Shown here piece by piece: positions 23,836-33,680 of a DNA stretch of 64,000 nucleotides. The position numbers were made by a program, and so were the translations under genes. Below the pieces are notes generated by a model. The model saw only the letters and a program-made list of their open reading frames with translations. It was not told the origin of the DNA and did no database searches. Numbering within the stretch: position 1 is the first letter of the stretch; each line of letters starts with the position of its first letter. Source of the DNA: Topomyia yanbarensis (Eukaryota > Arthropoda > Insecta > Diptera > Culicidae); NCBI RefSeq assembly GCF_030247195.1, contig NC_080671.1, positions 86,612,370-86,676,369 on the forward strand. Direction: 5' to 3'.

Positions 23836-25015
23836 ACAGCCTAGATAAGCCGTGTAGTGTCGGTAGTGGTTGTTTCAACCGGCTAAGAATTACACTACGG
23901 ACTACCTGTTCCGGTGGTAACACCAAACAGGGAACCCCAATTCCATAGTGTCATGCGACCCGTGCTATGGGTAAAATTGTTGAGGGGGTTTAAAATATTC
24001 TCAATGGCGAACGGAGCCTGGGAAGAGCCGGGCGAACTCCCCAGTAACTGGCTGTGGTCCACTAGGAGGTTGATAACTCTATTATCTTTCTCCGGACAAA
24101 ACCAGCCTAGAAGCCGTGTGGCATCCGTCGGGTTGAAGTATGTCAACCAAGAATTGATCCACTGGGTTCCTGTTCCCATGTCGTAGGAGGCGACTGAAAA
24201 CAGGAGTCCTCAAGTCAAGGTGTTACTCCGTGCCGAGGACTGAATGGCTGGCAGGACTAAAATATGCCAGTCGCGCACGGAGTGTCGTGGGTCTTACCCT
24301 TGCTGTGTTATGCGAATCTCTGACACAGTGGACGTTCGTTTCTTCGCAAATCGTGGGATTCAAATGATATTCATGTCCCTAATACCCATTTTGGGGTTCG
24401 CTATATGCGATTATAAGCCAACGTGTTTGGTATCTTCTAGTTGCTGTACAACAAGTGCTGATGATGAAATGTGTAGTGCTGTAATCGAATATGGTTAGAG
24501 TAGCACAAATTAATCTTCAGCATAAACGTACAGCAACTATGAATCTATCTCGCCTTGTGCAGGAAGGGAAAGCTTCCATAGCTTTGGTTCAAGAACCGTA
24601 TTTCCATAAAGGAAACTTCTTTGTTGGAAAGCTACTTAACCCCGTCTTCGTAGCTTTCAACAAAAATGGCATTACAAATCCACGTGAAATGCCTCGTGCA
24701 TGTATACTTGCGAATAGTGCAATTGACGCTTGTCTTATATCGGACCTCACAACTCGTGATATTTGTACTGTCATGGTAAATATGACTGTTGACAACATAA
24801 ACAAGAAATACGTCTATTGTTCGGCATATTTGCCGCATAATGAACCATCACCTTCTGATGATTTCAAAAGGGTTGTATCATACTGTGGCAGAAATGGGTT
24901 TCCTCTTATAATCGGCAGTGATGCAAATTCCCACCACATTATTTGGGGCAGCTCTGATATCAATTTGAGAGGCACCGAATTGATGGAATACTTAAGTAGG
25001 AAATTTGGCACGTGA
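23836..25015 (+). mobile_element. 3'-truncated LINE, 5' UTR plus endonuclease
   Basis: A GC-richer leader (23836-24490) starts with a stem-forming GTGTAGTGTCGGTAGTGG / CCGGCTAAGAATTACACTAC segment and precedes an endonuclease frame. Homology stops abruptly at about 25012, where AT-rich unrelated sequence begins. LINE copies usually lose their 5' ends, so a 5' piece without a 3' end suggests a later deletion or rearrangement. Confidence 0.65.
24491..25015 (+). pseudogene. Apurinic-type endonuclease fragment of a LINE ORF2
   Basis: A 174-codon frame starts MVRVAQINLQHKRTAT. The motifs are those of the APE-like endonuclease that begins ORF2 of non-LTR retrotransposons: an Asn in QINLQH (residue 8), Glu in ALVQEPYFHKG (about residue 37) and the SDANSHHIIWGSSDIN block (about residues 143-158). 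These would nick the target DNA to prime reverse transcription. The INLQH opening and VQEPY motif are typical of R1/Loa-type elements rather than of the two-ORF element at 26.5 kb. The final SDH block of the domain, the reverse transcriptase and everything downstream are missing, so it cannot be functional. Confidence 0.8.
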
Positions 25016-25224
25016 AGTATTTTGACTCATGTTCATGATAACAAAAGTTTTATTATTGTATCTTGTTCTGTGAACTATATAACGAACACGATTTTTGGTG
25101 CTCAACGCAGTTTTCGTTTTCTGTCCAGACATCAAATAGAACCTTATTAAACGAATGACGATGTTTAAGGTCCTATTAGTTTTCTTATATCTACTGCTCG
25201 TACCTTTCACTGGCCGCTAGCAGC

Positions 25225-25625
25225 TGAACATTTTAAATACCCCAAATTTTGTGAAACAGTTCACGAATACATGAATAATATTTCATTATGTCGTGAACTA
25301 TTTCACGATCAAGAATAGTAAGTCGTGACTATTATACTGGTGTCATGAACCAGTTCACGAATATATGAATAATATTTCATGATTTTGTGAACCGTTTCAC
25401 AAGCACGGATATTGGATAGTGGCTAATATACTAGGAAATATTAATTACTTCGCAAGGATTGAATAAATTCATGAATAAAATTCAGAGTTTCATGAAATAT
25501 TTCACGAGAAAATATCCAGAATGTTTTGATTTTGTGAACTAATGCTCCTAAATCTATGAATAACATCATGAGTCAACCTTTGGTTTTATGAATAATGTTC
25601 ATAAAGTTGTGAACTAGTTCACTTA
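25225..25625. repeat. Clustered CGTGAA/TTCACG repeat block with inverted ends
   Basis: About 400 bp is filled with diverged units of the form GTGAACnnnTTCACGAAT followed by ATGAATAATATTTCA, several of them palindromic. The left end (TTGTGAAACAGTTCACG) and right end (GTGAACTAGTTCAC) are inverted relative to each other, which suggests a MITE built from short internal repeats. No target duplication was found. Confidence 0.6.
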
Positions 25626-26520
25626 AAGAAAATCGAATTGGTAATGGCACGGCGGAGACCGTGGCTGAAGTTCACAAAACAAAAACAAATATTTCGAATA
25701 ATAAAGCGTTATGAGGGCATTATTGAAGGGGAATTACTGAAGCAGAATTGAACATAATTTTAAAAGACATGATTTTTTTCCTAACAAAAAAACGCGATTG
25801 TACCAGAATCCATGGCACTTTATTCACGATTTTGGGAACAATTTTTTCCGTGAGGATCTCCGTGATAATATATGGATTGATATGCATTTCCTTTTCAGTG
25901 CAAAATCTAACATTCAAAATAAATAAAGCCAAAAGAAATTATATTTTTAATTCATCAAGAAATTGAAATCTAATTTTGATCTCAATTGAAGTGTTTTCAA
26001 ATATTACCTCAAATTTTGATCTCACCTTTCGCTGGCTACGTCCTTGTGTTATTTTACTGAAATTGAAAATCCAAAAAGCGATTAACAAGTTTTCCGAGAA
26101 CAGTAACTTACTAGGGTTTCTTTCAAAACTGCTTTTACGATTTTAAGATAGAAGGCTTAAATTGATTTTGTCAACACTTGGAACATTTGCAGTGTTGACA
26201 AAGTTTCATAACATAAGTTTCCATCCCAAATATCTCAGAAACCATTCGTTGAAGACACCTAAAACAAAACAAAATCAGAATTATTTTCCAAATCCTGTGT
26301 AGTATACTGATTTGGGACGTCAAAAAAACCGATTCAATTCATCTAACAGTGAGATTAAACTATACTGATATTATTAATTTCATGAGTTTTCTTCATTTGC
26401 TCAATCATCGTGATTGGTTCCACTTTTATAGCATTGGTTTTTAAATTTGAACAAAACGACGATCTGTGTGATCGTAAATACAAATAAATAGATTTTTCCC
26501 ATACCAATTCAACCGACATT
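25626..26520. other. Gene-free AT-rich stretch
   Basis: Nothing coding or repeated was recognised. It forms the 5' flank of the LINE insertion site. Confidence 0.45.
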
Positions 26521-26533
26521 CAACAATGATACC

Positions 26534-26834
26534 ACATACGTCTCCCAACCTTTGAACGGAACGGATCGTTATATTTCACAGTGGTGTTCGGTGTGTAAAT
26601 TCAGTGATTCAAGGTCATCCTTTGTTCGTTCGTTAGCTACCATTCTGCTGGTGCCGGCAGTAAATCCAGTACATTGTTTTCGCTGGTGCGGAACAATCGA
26701 CGTTGTTTACAGATAAGTTTTGCTTTATTTTTTTTCCTCGTTTCCTTTCTTTCCTTTTCCCTACTTTTACTCTACCTTGTAATCAAATAATAAGACACAT
26801 TCCCGTTTATATAACGCTCTGCCCTCGTGCTTAA
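26534..26834 (+). promoter_or_regulatory. LINE 5' UTR, probable internal promoter
   Basis: The region between the 5' target duplication and the ORF1 ATG. Full-length non-LTR elements carry their promoter inside the transcript start, so this stretch should hold it. No TATA box is seen. Clusters of TCGTT/TTCGTTCG occur at 26623-26633. Confidence 0.5.
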
Positions 26835-28172
26835 ATGGCCGAGGGCGAAATACCATCTGATGTAATCATGGAAGTCCCTGATCCCCCTAATACTCGCATT
26901 GCTCCCCGTATAAAGCAGTACCCAGAAGGTTCCTCTGGGCCATGGGTGGTATATTTTCGGACCGGAGAGAAACCGGTTAATATATTAAATCTTTCTCGAG
27001 ATCTGACTGCTAATTACCCGGCCGTAACTCAGATAACACGTGTTCGGGCAAACAAGATACGTGTTCTAGTGAGTGATCTCGGCCAGGCAAACGCGATTGC
27101 TTGCTGTGAGCGCTTTACGCGGGAATTTAAAGCATACGTGCCTTGTGTGGCCTGTGAAATCGATGGGGTAGTGTCCGAACCGGGCCTGAAATGCGAAGAA
27201 CTGTTGGAGCACGGGGTTGGCTGCTTTAAGGACCCCTCTCTTGAACAGATTAAGATCTTAGAATGCAAACAATTGTATACCGCAAACACCGAGGGAGGTA
27301 AGACTACCTACTCTCTATCAGGCTCGATTCGGGTGACATTCGCCGGGTCCTCTCTTCCCAACTACATCCTCCTTGACAAGGTTCGCCTACCAGTTCGCCT
27401 GTTCGTACCGCGGGTCATGAACTGCAGCAATTGCAAGCAGTTGGGCCACACAGCCACATATTGTGGAAATAAGAAACGATGCGGCAAATGCGAAGGAGAG
27501 CATGAGGATGACTCTTGCGACAAAGAAACTGAAAAGTGTATTTGCTGCGGGGGCCCTTCACATGCTCTTAAATCATGTCCTGCGTACAAGCAGCGCGGGG
27601 ATAAAATTAAGCGCTCCCTTAAGGAACGCTCAAGGCGTTCTTATGCAGAAATGCTAAAGAATGCTTCGCCATCTGTCCTGTCCGAAAATCCCTATGCTGG
27701 TTTGGCTAACGTTGAGCAAGAATCTGACGACCCACGAGAGGGAACATCTTTGGTTAACCCAGGGGAATCCAGGAAGAGGAGAAATCCAGCCTCCCCTACA
27801 TTGCCTCGTAAGGGTGCCAAGGTGTCGTCCACTCAGAGTGCGCCATCTACAACCAATAAATCCAACGGAAGTGATGCACAAAAGCCGAAGCAATTTGCTC
27901 CAGGACTTGGAAATATTAATTCTAACAAGGAGTACCCACCACTTCCAGGGACATCCAAAACCCCAAGTGTCCCCTTTTTTCAAACAGATACTCAGTCCAG
28001 TAGCGGACTAATGAAATTTTCTGACATAGTGGACTTAATTTTCACAGCTTTCAATGTTACTGATCCTCTTAAAAGCCTTCTGATACGTTTTCTCCCTATA
28101 GTGCAAACATTTTTGAAGCAGTTGACTACTAAATGGCCCCTCCTCGCAGCGATCGTATCCTTCGATGGCTAA
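26835..28172 (+). CDS. LINE ORF1, zinc-knuckle nucleocapsid-like protein
   Basis: A 445-residue protein that would bind the element's RNA to form the retrotransposition particle. Residues about 45-190 form a region like the RNA-binding core of other ORF1 proteins. About residues 196-250 hold three zinc knuckles in tandem: CSNCKQLGHTATYC (CX2CX4HX4C), CGKCEGEHEDDSC (CX2CX3HX4C, one residue short) and CICCGGPSHALKSC (CX2CX4HX4C). The C-terminal third is Ser/Pro/Lys-rich and disordered-looking, ending in a hydrophobic stretch. The ATG was chosen because it is the first in frame and lies at a sensible distance from the element's 5' end. The stop overlaps the ORF2 start (ATGGCTAA), an arrangement suited to termination-reinitiation. 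No frameshift or stop interrupts it. Confidence 0.95.
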   Translation: MAEGEIPSDVIMEVPDPPNTRIAPRIKQYPEGSSGPWVVYFRTGEKPVNILNLSRDLTANYPAVTQITRVRANKIRVLVSDLGQANAIACCERFTREFKAYVPCVACEIDGVVSEPGLKCEELLEHGVGCFKDPSLEQIKILECKQLYTANTEGGKTTYSLSGSIRVTFAGSSLPNYILLDKVRLPVRLFVPRVMNCSNCKQLGHTATYCGNKKRCGKCEGEHEDDSCDKETEKCICCGGPSHALKSCPAYKQRGDKIKRSLKERSRRSYAEMLKNASPSVLSENPYAGLANVEQESDDPREGTSLVNPGESRKRRNPASPTLPRKGAKVSSTQSAPSTTNKSNGSDAQKPKQFAPGLGNINSNKEYPPLPGTSKTPSVPFFQTDTQSSSGLMKFSDIVDLIFTAFNVTDPLKSLLIRFLPIVQTFLKQLTTKWPLLAAIVSFDG

Positions 28173-31100
28173 GTCATCGAACGAGGTCACCGATTCGATC
28201 ACTGTTCTACAGTGGAACAGCAGAAGTATCCTCCCGAAAATCGATTCCTTTAAATTTTTACTAAATAGTTTAAAATGTGATGCTTTCGCATTATGTGAAA
28301 CTTGGTTAACTTCCGATATAAATCTCAACTTCCACGACTTTAATATAATTCGGCTGGATCGAGAAAACCCCTATGGAGGAGTACTTTTGGGGATCAAAAA
28401 GTGCTATTCTTTCAACCGAATTAACCTCCCTTCGACACCAGGCATTGAAATTGTCGCTTGTCAAGTTTTAATCAAAGGTAAAGACCTTTGCGTTGCTTCC
28501 ATCTACATTCCTCCTAGAGCCTCGGTAGGGCACCGAACGCTTTGTAATATCACGGAATCCTTACCGGCACCGCGGCTAGTTCTAGGAGACTTTAACTCGC
28601 ACGGTACGGTATGGGGCTGTCTTCATGATGATAATAGATCAACATTAATCCAAGATCTTTGCGATAATTTCAACATGACCATCTTAAACACGGGAGAAAT
28701 GACGCGGATTCCTACACCACCAGCACGCGCAAGCGCGTTGGATTTGTCGCTTTGCTCGACATCGCTACAGTTAGATTGCATGTGGAAGGTGATCCCTGAT
28801 CCCCACGGTAGCGATCATTTGCCTATCGTGATTTCAATTGCTAACGGTTCAAGACCATCGGAAACAATCAATGTCTCATATGACCTCACACGGAACATTG
28901 ATTGGAAGAGTTACGCGACCGCGATATCCGTTAAAATCGAATCCACTCAAGAACTTCCTCCGGAGGAAGAGTACAGGTTTTTGGCTGGCTTGATTCTCGA
29001 CAGTGCGAATCAAGCTCAGACTAAACCAGTACCCAGCGCGAATACCCATGGACGGTCTCCCACCCTGTGGTGGGATAAAGAGTGCTCAGAGCTGTACGCG
29101 GAAAAGTCCACTGCATATAAGGCCTTCCGGGAAGACGGGTTACCCGCTAGCTATCAACAGTACGCGTCGTTAGAAAGGCGAATGAAGAGTCTAATGAAAG
29201 CCAAAAAACGCAGTTATTGGCGCCGGTTCGTCGACGGGTTAACGAGAGAAACAGCGATGAGCACTCTTTGGGGTACGGCTCGACGTATGCGTAACCGTAA
29301 TAGTACCAACGAGAACGTAGAATATTCAAACCGTTGGATATTCGCTTTCGCCAAGAAGATCTGTCCGGACTCTGTCCCGGTACAGAAAACGTGCCGCGCC
29401 GCGTCTCCTCACGATACCGCGAACGAAACATCGTTTTCGATGGTGGAGTTCTCACTTGCTCTCTTATCGTGCAACAATAACGCCCCAGGGTTAGACAGAA
29501 TTAAATTCAACTTGCTGAAGAATCTGCCTGACACTGCAAAAAGGCGCTTGTTGAATTTATTTAACAAGTTTCTTGAGGGTAACATTGTCCCTTATGAATG
29601 GAGGCAAGTGAAGGTCATCGCCATCCAAAAACCAGGAAAACCAGCCTCCGACCACAACTCGTATCGGCCGATTGCAATGCTGTCCTGTATTCGGAAGTTA
29701 TTCGAGAAAATGATCTTGTTTCGCCTCGACAATTGGGTTGAAGCAAATGGCTTACTGTCAGATACACAATTTGGCTTCCGCAAAGGCAAAGGGACGAACG
29801 ATTGTCTTGCGTTGCTTTCTACAGAAATCCAAATGGCCTATGCTAACAAAGAGCAGATGGCATCAGTCTTCTTGGATATTAAGGGGGCTTTTGACTCAGT
29901 TTCTATCAACATTCTGTCAGAGAAGCTGCACCAGCATGGTCTTTCGCCAATTTTAAATAACTTTTTGCTAAACCTGTTGTCTGAAAAGCACATGCACTTT
30001 TCGCATGGCGATTTAACAACATCGCGATTTAGCTACATGGGTCTTCCCCAGGGCTCATGTCTAAGTCCCCTGCTCTACAATTTCTACGTGAATGACATTG
30101 ACGATTGTCTTGCCAATTCATGCACGCTAAGGCAACTTGCAGACGACGGGGTGGTCTCTGTTACAGGGCCCAAAGCTGCCGACTTGCAAGGACCATTACA
30201 AAATACCTTGGACAATTTGTCTGCTTGGGCTCTTCAGCTGGGTATTGAGTTCTCCACGGAGAAAACTGAGTTGGTTGTTTTTTCTAGGAAGCGTGAGCCG
30301 GCGCAACTCCAGCTTTTATTAATGGGTGCAACGATCAACCAGGTTTTCACATTTAAATATCTCGGGGTCTGGTTCGACTCTAAAGGTACCTGGGGATGTC
30401 ACATTAGGTATCTGAAACAGAAATGCCAACAAAGGATCAATTTTCTCCGAACAATAACTGGAACATGGTGGGGTGCTCACCCAGGAGACCTGATCAGGTT
30501 GTACCAAACAACGATATTGTCGGTGATGGAGTACGGGTGTTTCTGTTTCCGCTCCGCTGCGAACATACACTTCATCAAACTGGAGAGAATCCAGTATCGT
30601 TGCTTGCGCATTGCCTTGGGTTGCATGCACTCGACCCATACGATGAGTCTCGAAGTGCTGGCGGGCGTTCTTCCGCTAAAAAATCGATTTTGGGAACTCT
30701 CATATCGATTGCTCATCCGATGCGACATTCTGAACCCGTTGGTAATTCAAAACTTCGAGAGGCTCGTCGAGCTTAATTCTCAAACCCGTTTTATGTCCTT
30801 GTACTTCGACTACATGGCACAGAGCATCAATCCTTCTTCGTACAATCCCAACCGTGTCCGTTTCCTAGATACTTCTGATTCTACTGTATTCTTCGACACA
30901 TCCATGAAGGAAGAGATTCGTGGAATTCCGGACCATATACGCCCGCAGGTGATCCCCAATATATTTTATAATAAATTCCGAGAAGTCGACTGCGACAAAA
31001 TGTTTTACACTGACGGATCAAATCTCGATGGGTCCACTGGCTTCGGTATCTTCAACAATACTATCACCGCTTCATTCAAGCTCAATGATCCCGCTTCAGT

Positions 31101-31851
31101 TTACGTCGCAGAGTTAGCTGCAATTCAGTACACCCTTGGGATCATCGACACTCTGCCCACAGATCACTACTTTATCGTTTCGGACAGCCTCAGCTCTATC
31201 GAGGCTCTTCGTGCGGTGAAGTCAAAAAAGCAACTCCCGTATTTTCTGGGGATGATACAGGAGTCCTTGTGTACGTTATCTGAAAAATCTTATCAGATTA
31301 CCTTTGTTTGGGTTCCCTCTCATTGTTCTATCCCGGGCAATGAAAAGGCCGACTCATTAGCAAAGGCGGGCGCATTAAATGGTGACATATACGAAAGACC
31401 AATCTGCTTCAACGAATTTTTTAGTATTTGTCGTCAGAGGACGCTCAACAGTTGGCAAACCTCGTGGAGCAACGGGGAACTTGGACGATGGCTACATTCG
31501 ATTATCCCAAAGGTATCAACGAAGCCTTGGTTCGGGGGGATGGATGTGGGTCGGGATTTTATTCGCGTAATGTCCCGACTTATGTCCAATCACTACACCA
31601 TGGATGCGCATTTGCGGCGTATTGGGCTTGCGGAGAGTAGTCTGTGCGCTTGTGACGAGGGCTATCACGACATCGAACACGTTGTCTGGGTATGCGCCGG
31701 GTATTGTGACGCCAGGTCTCAGTTAAAGGAATCCCTTCGGGCCCGAGGTAGACCACCCAATGTACCAGTCCGAGATATGCTGGCAACTCGTGATTTCCCC
31801 TATATGTCCCTTATTTATACCTTCATAAAAACGATAAATATCCCAATTTAG
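28165..31851 (+). CDS. LINE ORF2: endonuclease, reverse transcriptase, RNase H
   Basis: A 1228-residue polyprotein that nicks target DNA and reverse-transcribes the element RNA. Residues 12-225 are an APE-like endonuclease with N18 (QWNSRS), E45 (CETW), D142 and N144 (GDFNSH), D193 (ALDLS) and S216-D217-H218. Residues about 480-760 are the reverse transcriptase: KPASDHNSYRPIAM, the first catalytic Asp in FLDIKGAFDSV, GLPQGSCLSPLLYNFYVND, and the catalytic pair in RQLADDGVV. The usual aromatic residue before ADD is Leu here. Residues about 945-1065 are RNase H with Asp in YTDGSN, Glu in YVAELAAI, Asp in VSDSLSS and the WVPSHCSIPGNEKAD block. A Cys/His cluster (CACDEGYHDIEHVVWVC) near residue 1161 is the usual C-terminal zinc-like motif. 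All catalytic residues I can identify are present. The start overlaps the ORF1 stop by 8 bases, in the +1 frame. Confidence 0.96.
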   Translation: MAKSSNEVTDSITVLQWNSRSILPKIDSFKFLLNSLKCDAFALCETWLTSDINLNFHDFNIIRLDRENPYGGVLLGIKKCYSFNRINLPSTPGIEIVACQVLIKGKDLCVASIYIPPRASVGHRTLCNITESLPAPRLVLGDFNSHGTVWGCLHDDNRSTLIQDLCDNFNMTILNTGEMTRIPTPPARASALDLSLCSTSLQLDCMWKVIPDPHGSDHLPIVISIANGSRPSETINVSYDLTRNIDWKSYATAISVKIESTQELPPEEEYRFLAGLILDSANQAQTKPVPSANTHGRSPTLWWDKECSELYAEKSTAYKAFREDGLPASYQQYASLERRMKSLMKAKKRSYWRRFVDGLTRETAMSTLWGTARRMRNRNSTNENVEYSNRWIFAFAKKICPDSVPVQKTCRAASPHDTANETSFSMVEFSLALLSCNNNAPGLDRIKFNLLKNLPDTAKRRLLNLFNKFLEGNIVPYEWRQVKVIAIQKPGKPASDHNSYRPIAMLSCIRKLFEKMILFRLDNWVEANGLLSDTQFGFRKGKGTNDCLALLSTEIQMAYANKEQMASVFLDIKGAFDSVSINILSEKLHQHGLSPILNNFLLNLLSEKHMHFSHGDLTTSRFSYMGLPQGSCLSPLLYNFYVNDIDDCLANSCTLRQLADDGVVSVTGPKAADLQGPLQNTLDNLSAWALQLGIEFSTEKTELVVFSRKREPAQLQLLLMGATINQVFTFKYLGVWFDSKGTWGCHIRYLKQKCQQRINFLRTITGTWWGAHPGDLIRLYQTTILSVMEYGCFCFRSAANIHFIKLERIQYRCLRIALGCMHSTHTMSLEVLAGVLPLKNRFWELSYRLLIRCDILNPLVIQNFERLVELNSQTRFMSLYFDYMAQSINPSSYNPNRVRFLDTSDSTVFFDTSMKEEIRGIPDHIRPQVIPNIFYNKFREVDCDKMFYTDGSNLDGSTGFGIFNNTITASFKLNDPASVYVAELAAIQYTLGIIDTLPTDHYFIVSDSLSSIEALRAVKSKKQLPYFLGMIQESLCTLSEKSYQITFVWVPSHCSIPGNEKADSLAKAGALNGDIYERPICFNEFFSICRQRTLNSWQTSWSNGELGRWLHSIIPKVSTKPWFGGMDVGRDFIRVMSRLMSNHYTMDAHLRRIGLAESSLCACDEGYHDIEHVVWVCAGYCDARSQLKESLRARGRPPNVPVRDMLATRDFPYMSLIYTFIKTINIPI

Positions 31852-32720
31852 CCCCTCTCTTTTATTTCTCGTTTTTAGAGTTTCCTCCTGCCTTGTGGAA
31901 CCGATCAGCTCCAGAGTGCCACTATGTAACCGCCGTCGCCCTTACCACTACTCCTGCATAGAAGGAAACTGAAGCGAGAGCGACTCGAGTTCCGATGAGT
32001 TTTGAAGGATTCCCCGCGTGTCCGAAGAATACCATCCGCCAATCCGGTACTCGACGACTTACTAGACTGAGGCGCAAATTTGTTTCGCTGATCCCCCTAC
32101 CCCCCCCCCCCCCCCCGTTCGAGCGAAAGTTGCAAGTTTTGCTCTTCTTTCCCTGTCTCTCCCCTGTCCTTGATACAACTGCTGCTACACTTATGCGGAA
32201 ATAAGCCACCCTCTGAATATCTTGACCGAGCATAAGTTTTAGTTAAAAAATTCAAATTAGTATTCTGTATTCCTAGTTTTAAGATAGCTATAATTTTTAC
32301 TCTTTATTGAAACTCTTGTCCTCCATCTTGTAAATAGAATTGAATCCCTAGTTTTAAGATTTCTGTGAAGTTTCTCATAAATATTTGTTCCCCCTTTTGT
32401 GTACTAAACTATATTGTTAGTTTTAAGATAACCGTAAAATATTTCGTAAAATACTATTACTCCCCCTCTTGTATATCAAAGTGAATCCCTTGTTTTAAAT
32501 TTTTTCATAAAAAAATCTTTTGGCCCTCTCTTGTATATTGAATCTTATTTCTAGTCTTAAGATAGCTGTAAATTTTTTTTTTCCTTTGTAAAAAAAATAT
32601 TTCAACATTGTAACCTCCTAGTTTTAAGATATCCAAAATGTAAAAACATAAGTATTTGGCACCGCCAAGCTAACGCATTTGTGCCTATCAAATAAACGAA
32701 ATGAATAAAAAAAAAAAAAA
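31852..32720 (+). repeat. LINE 3' UTR with degenerate ~90-bp tandem repeats and poly(A)
   Basis: The UTR includes a run of 17 C (32100-32116). From about 32265 to 32630, diverged units each contain CCTAGTTTTAAGAT followed by TTTGTATA-type sequence, spaced about 70-110 bases apart. A polyadenylation signal AATAAA (32691-32696) and a terminal A run (32707-32722 including duplication bases) close it. Confidence 0.85.
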
Positions 32721-32748
32721 AACAATGATACCGGGAAGATAAACAACA

Positions 32749-33090
32749 TGTAACTCTAACGAAGACAAGCAAACAACTGAAACAATCATCCACAAATTAG
32801 TACTAATTCATGACCTTTTAGGACTCAACAACTAGTTGATAACCACCTTTCACATGCAGAAAGATCTTTCGTTATTTACGACTACCCATCAAAAGGTGGT
32901 CGAATTCGGTGCACTTTTAATGCTCACCGAACTTTGACTTTGTGTTCCAATTCATCATTTCTATTTATACTCAGGAGCCTCTTACTCTTACGCCAAACCA
33001 CGTCAACCACTATAGGGGTTTTTCCAGAGGCATAAATGATTATTAATGGCCGACATAAGACCGACCGCTACTGTCCGTCCTATTGTAACA
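32749..33090 (-). mobile_element. Putative BEL/Pao LTR
   Basis: On the minus strand a 342-bp block begins TGTTACAATAGG and ends GAGTTACA, giving the TGTTAC...GTTACA short inverted termini of an LTR. It contains a TATAAATA box (32962-32969). It lies downstream, on the same strand, of the BEL/Pao integrase remnant at 33490-33674, where a 3' LTR would be. No second LTR is seen; the 5' part of the element is lost. The full-length LINE inserted 17 bases from its outer edge. Confidence 0.6.
32962..32969 (-). promoter_or_regulatory. TATA box in the putative LTR
   Basis: Minus-strand TATAAATA, preceded by GAG and followed by GAAATG, at a typical position for the U3 promoter of an LTR. Confidence 0.5.
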
Positions 33091-33489
33091 TCTCGGAGTG
33101 ATGGTGCTGCTGATGGTAATTTCCACTCGTGAGCTGAAGTGACTGGCTTTTGAAGTCGTTGTGCATTTACCTTCTACACCAAAGCGACTGCATTTCAAAG
33201 GCTACCTACATGTAATGAAGTACTGTTCATCACCGGCGAGATGATTGTGGTACGGTAGAGATATTTGATGCAATCCCAGCTGGACCACGTCCACACGTGT
33301 CGAGCAGACTATTGCACGTATGTTGCATCGTTACGAAACTGCAAAATGGAGGGACACTACTTATTTGGGTCTTGTGTCGATCAAACGAAGGTAACAAGAT
33401 GCTTCAGATTCTGATCACAATCGAAACCTAGCTACATGTGTGTGGGGATATCGTGTGATCTGTTATATGATAGTGAATGCAAGAAAATA

Positions 33490-33680
33490 TTTCAATAATG
33501 CACTGTACCTGTTACCAAGCAGATAAACAGGGCATTCCACCTCTTCTCCGTTCGACGTGCAATAATCACATAAAACGGGCCCAAATAATCCACACCCATA
33601 TAGCTGCAGGGACGAAGATTAGATGTTACCAAATGTACTGATAGTGAACCTTTGCGTGGAACACAATATAACAATCCAGA
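33490..33680 (-). pseudogene. BEL/Pao integrase fragment
   Basis: The minus-strand translation contains SYMGVDYLGPFYVIIARRTE followed by KRWNALFICLVTGTVH. This matches in pattern the start of the BEL/Pao integrase core, where a GVDYxGP motif carries the first catalytic Asp and is followed by RRxEKRWxxLFTCLxxRxVH. The Asp is present (VDYLGP). The frame stops after VHY, before the second Asp and Glu. The remainder toward 33091 has only scattered unplaced frames. This is a dead remnant of an LTR retrotransposon on the same strand as the putative LTR at 32749-33090. Confidence 0.8.

Larger units (their letters stand above)
26522..32732 (+). mobile_element. Full-length two-ORF LINE with 12-bp target-site duplications
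   Basis: AACAATGATACC occurs at 26522-26533 and again, directly after the poly(A), at 32721-32732. This is a perfect 12-bp target-site duplication, so the insert is 26534-32720 (about 6.2 kb). In order it holds a 301-bp 5' UTR, ORF1 (nucleocapsid-like), ORF2 (endonuclease, reverse transcriptase, RNase H), a GC-rich then AT-rich 3' UTR with tandem repeats, AATAAA at 32691 and a run of A. Both ORFs are open from end to end. RNase H after the reverse transcriptase places it in the I-type group rather than true Jockey. A perfect duplication, uninterrupted frames and intact catalytic motifs point to a recent insertion that may still be competent. Confidence 0.95.
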
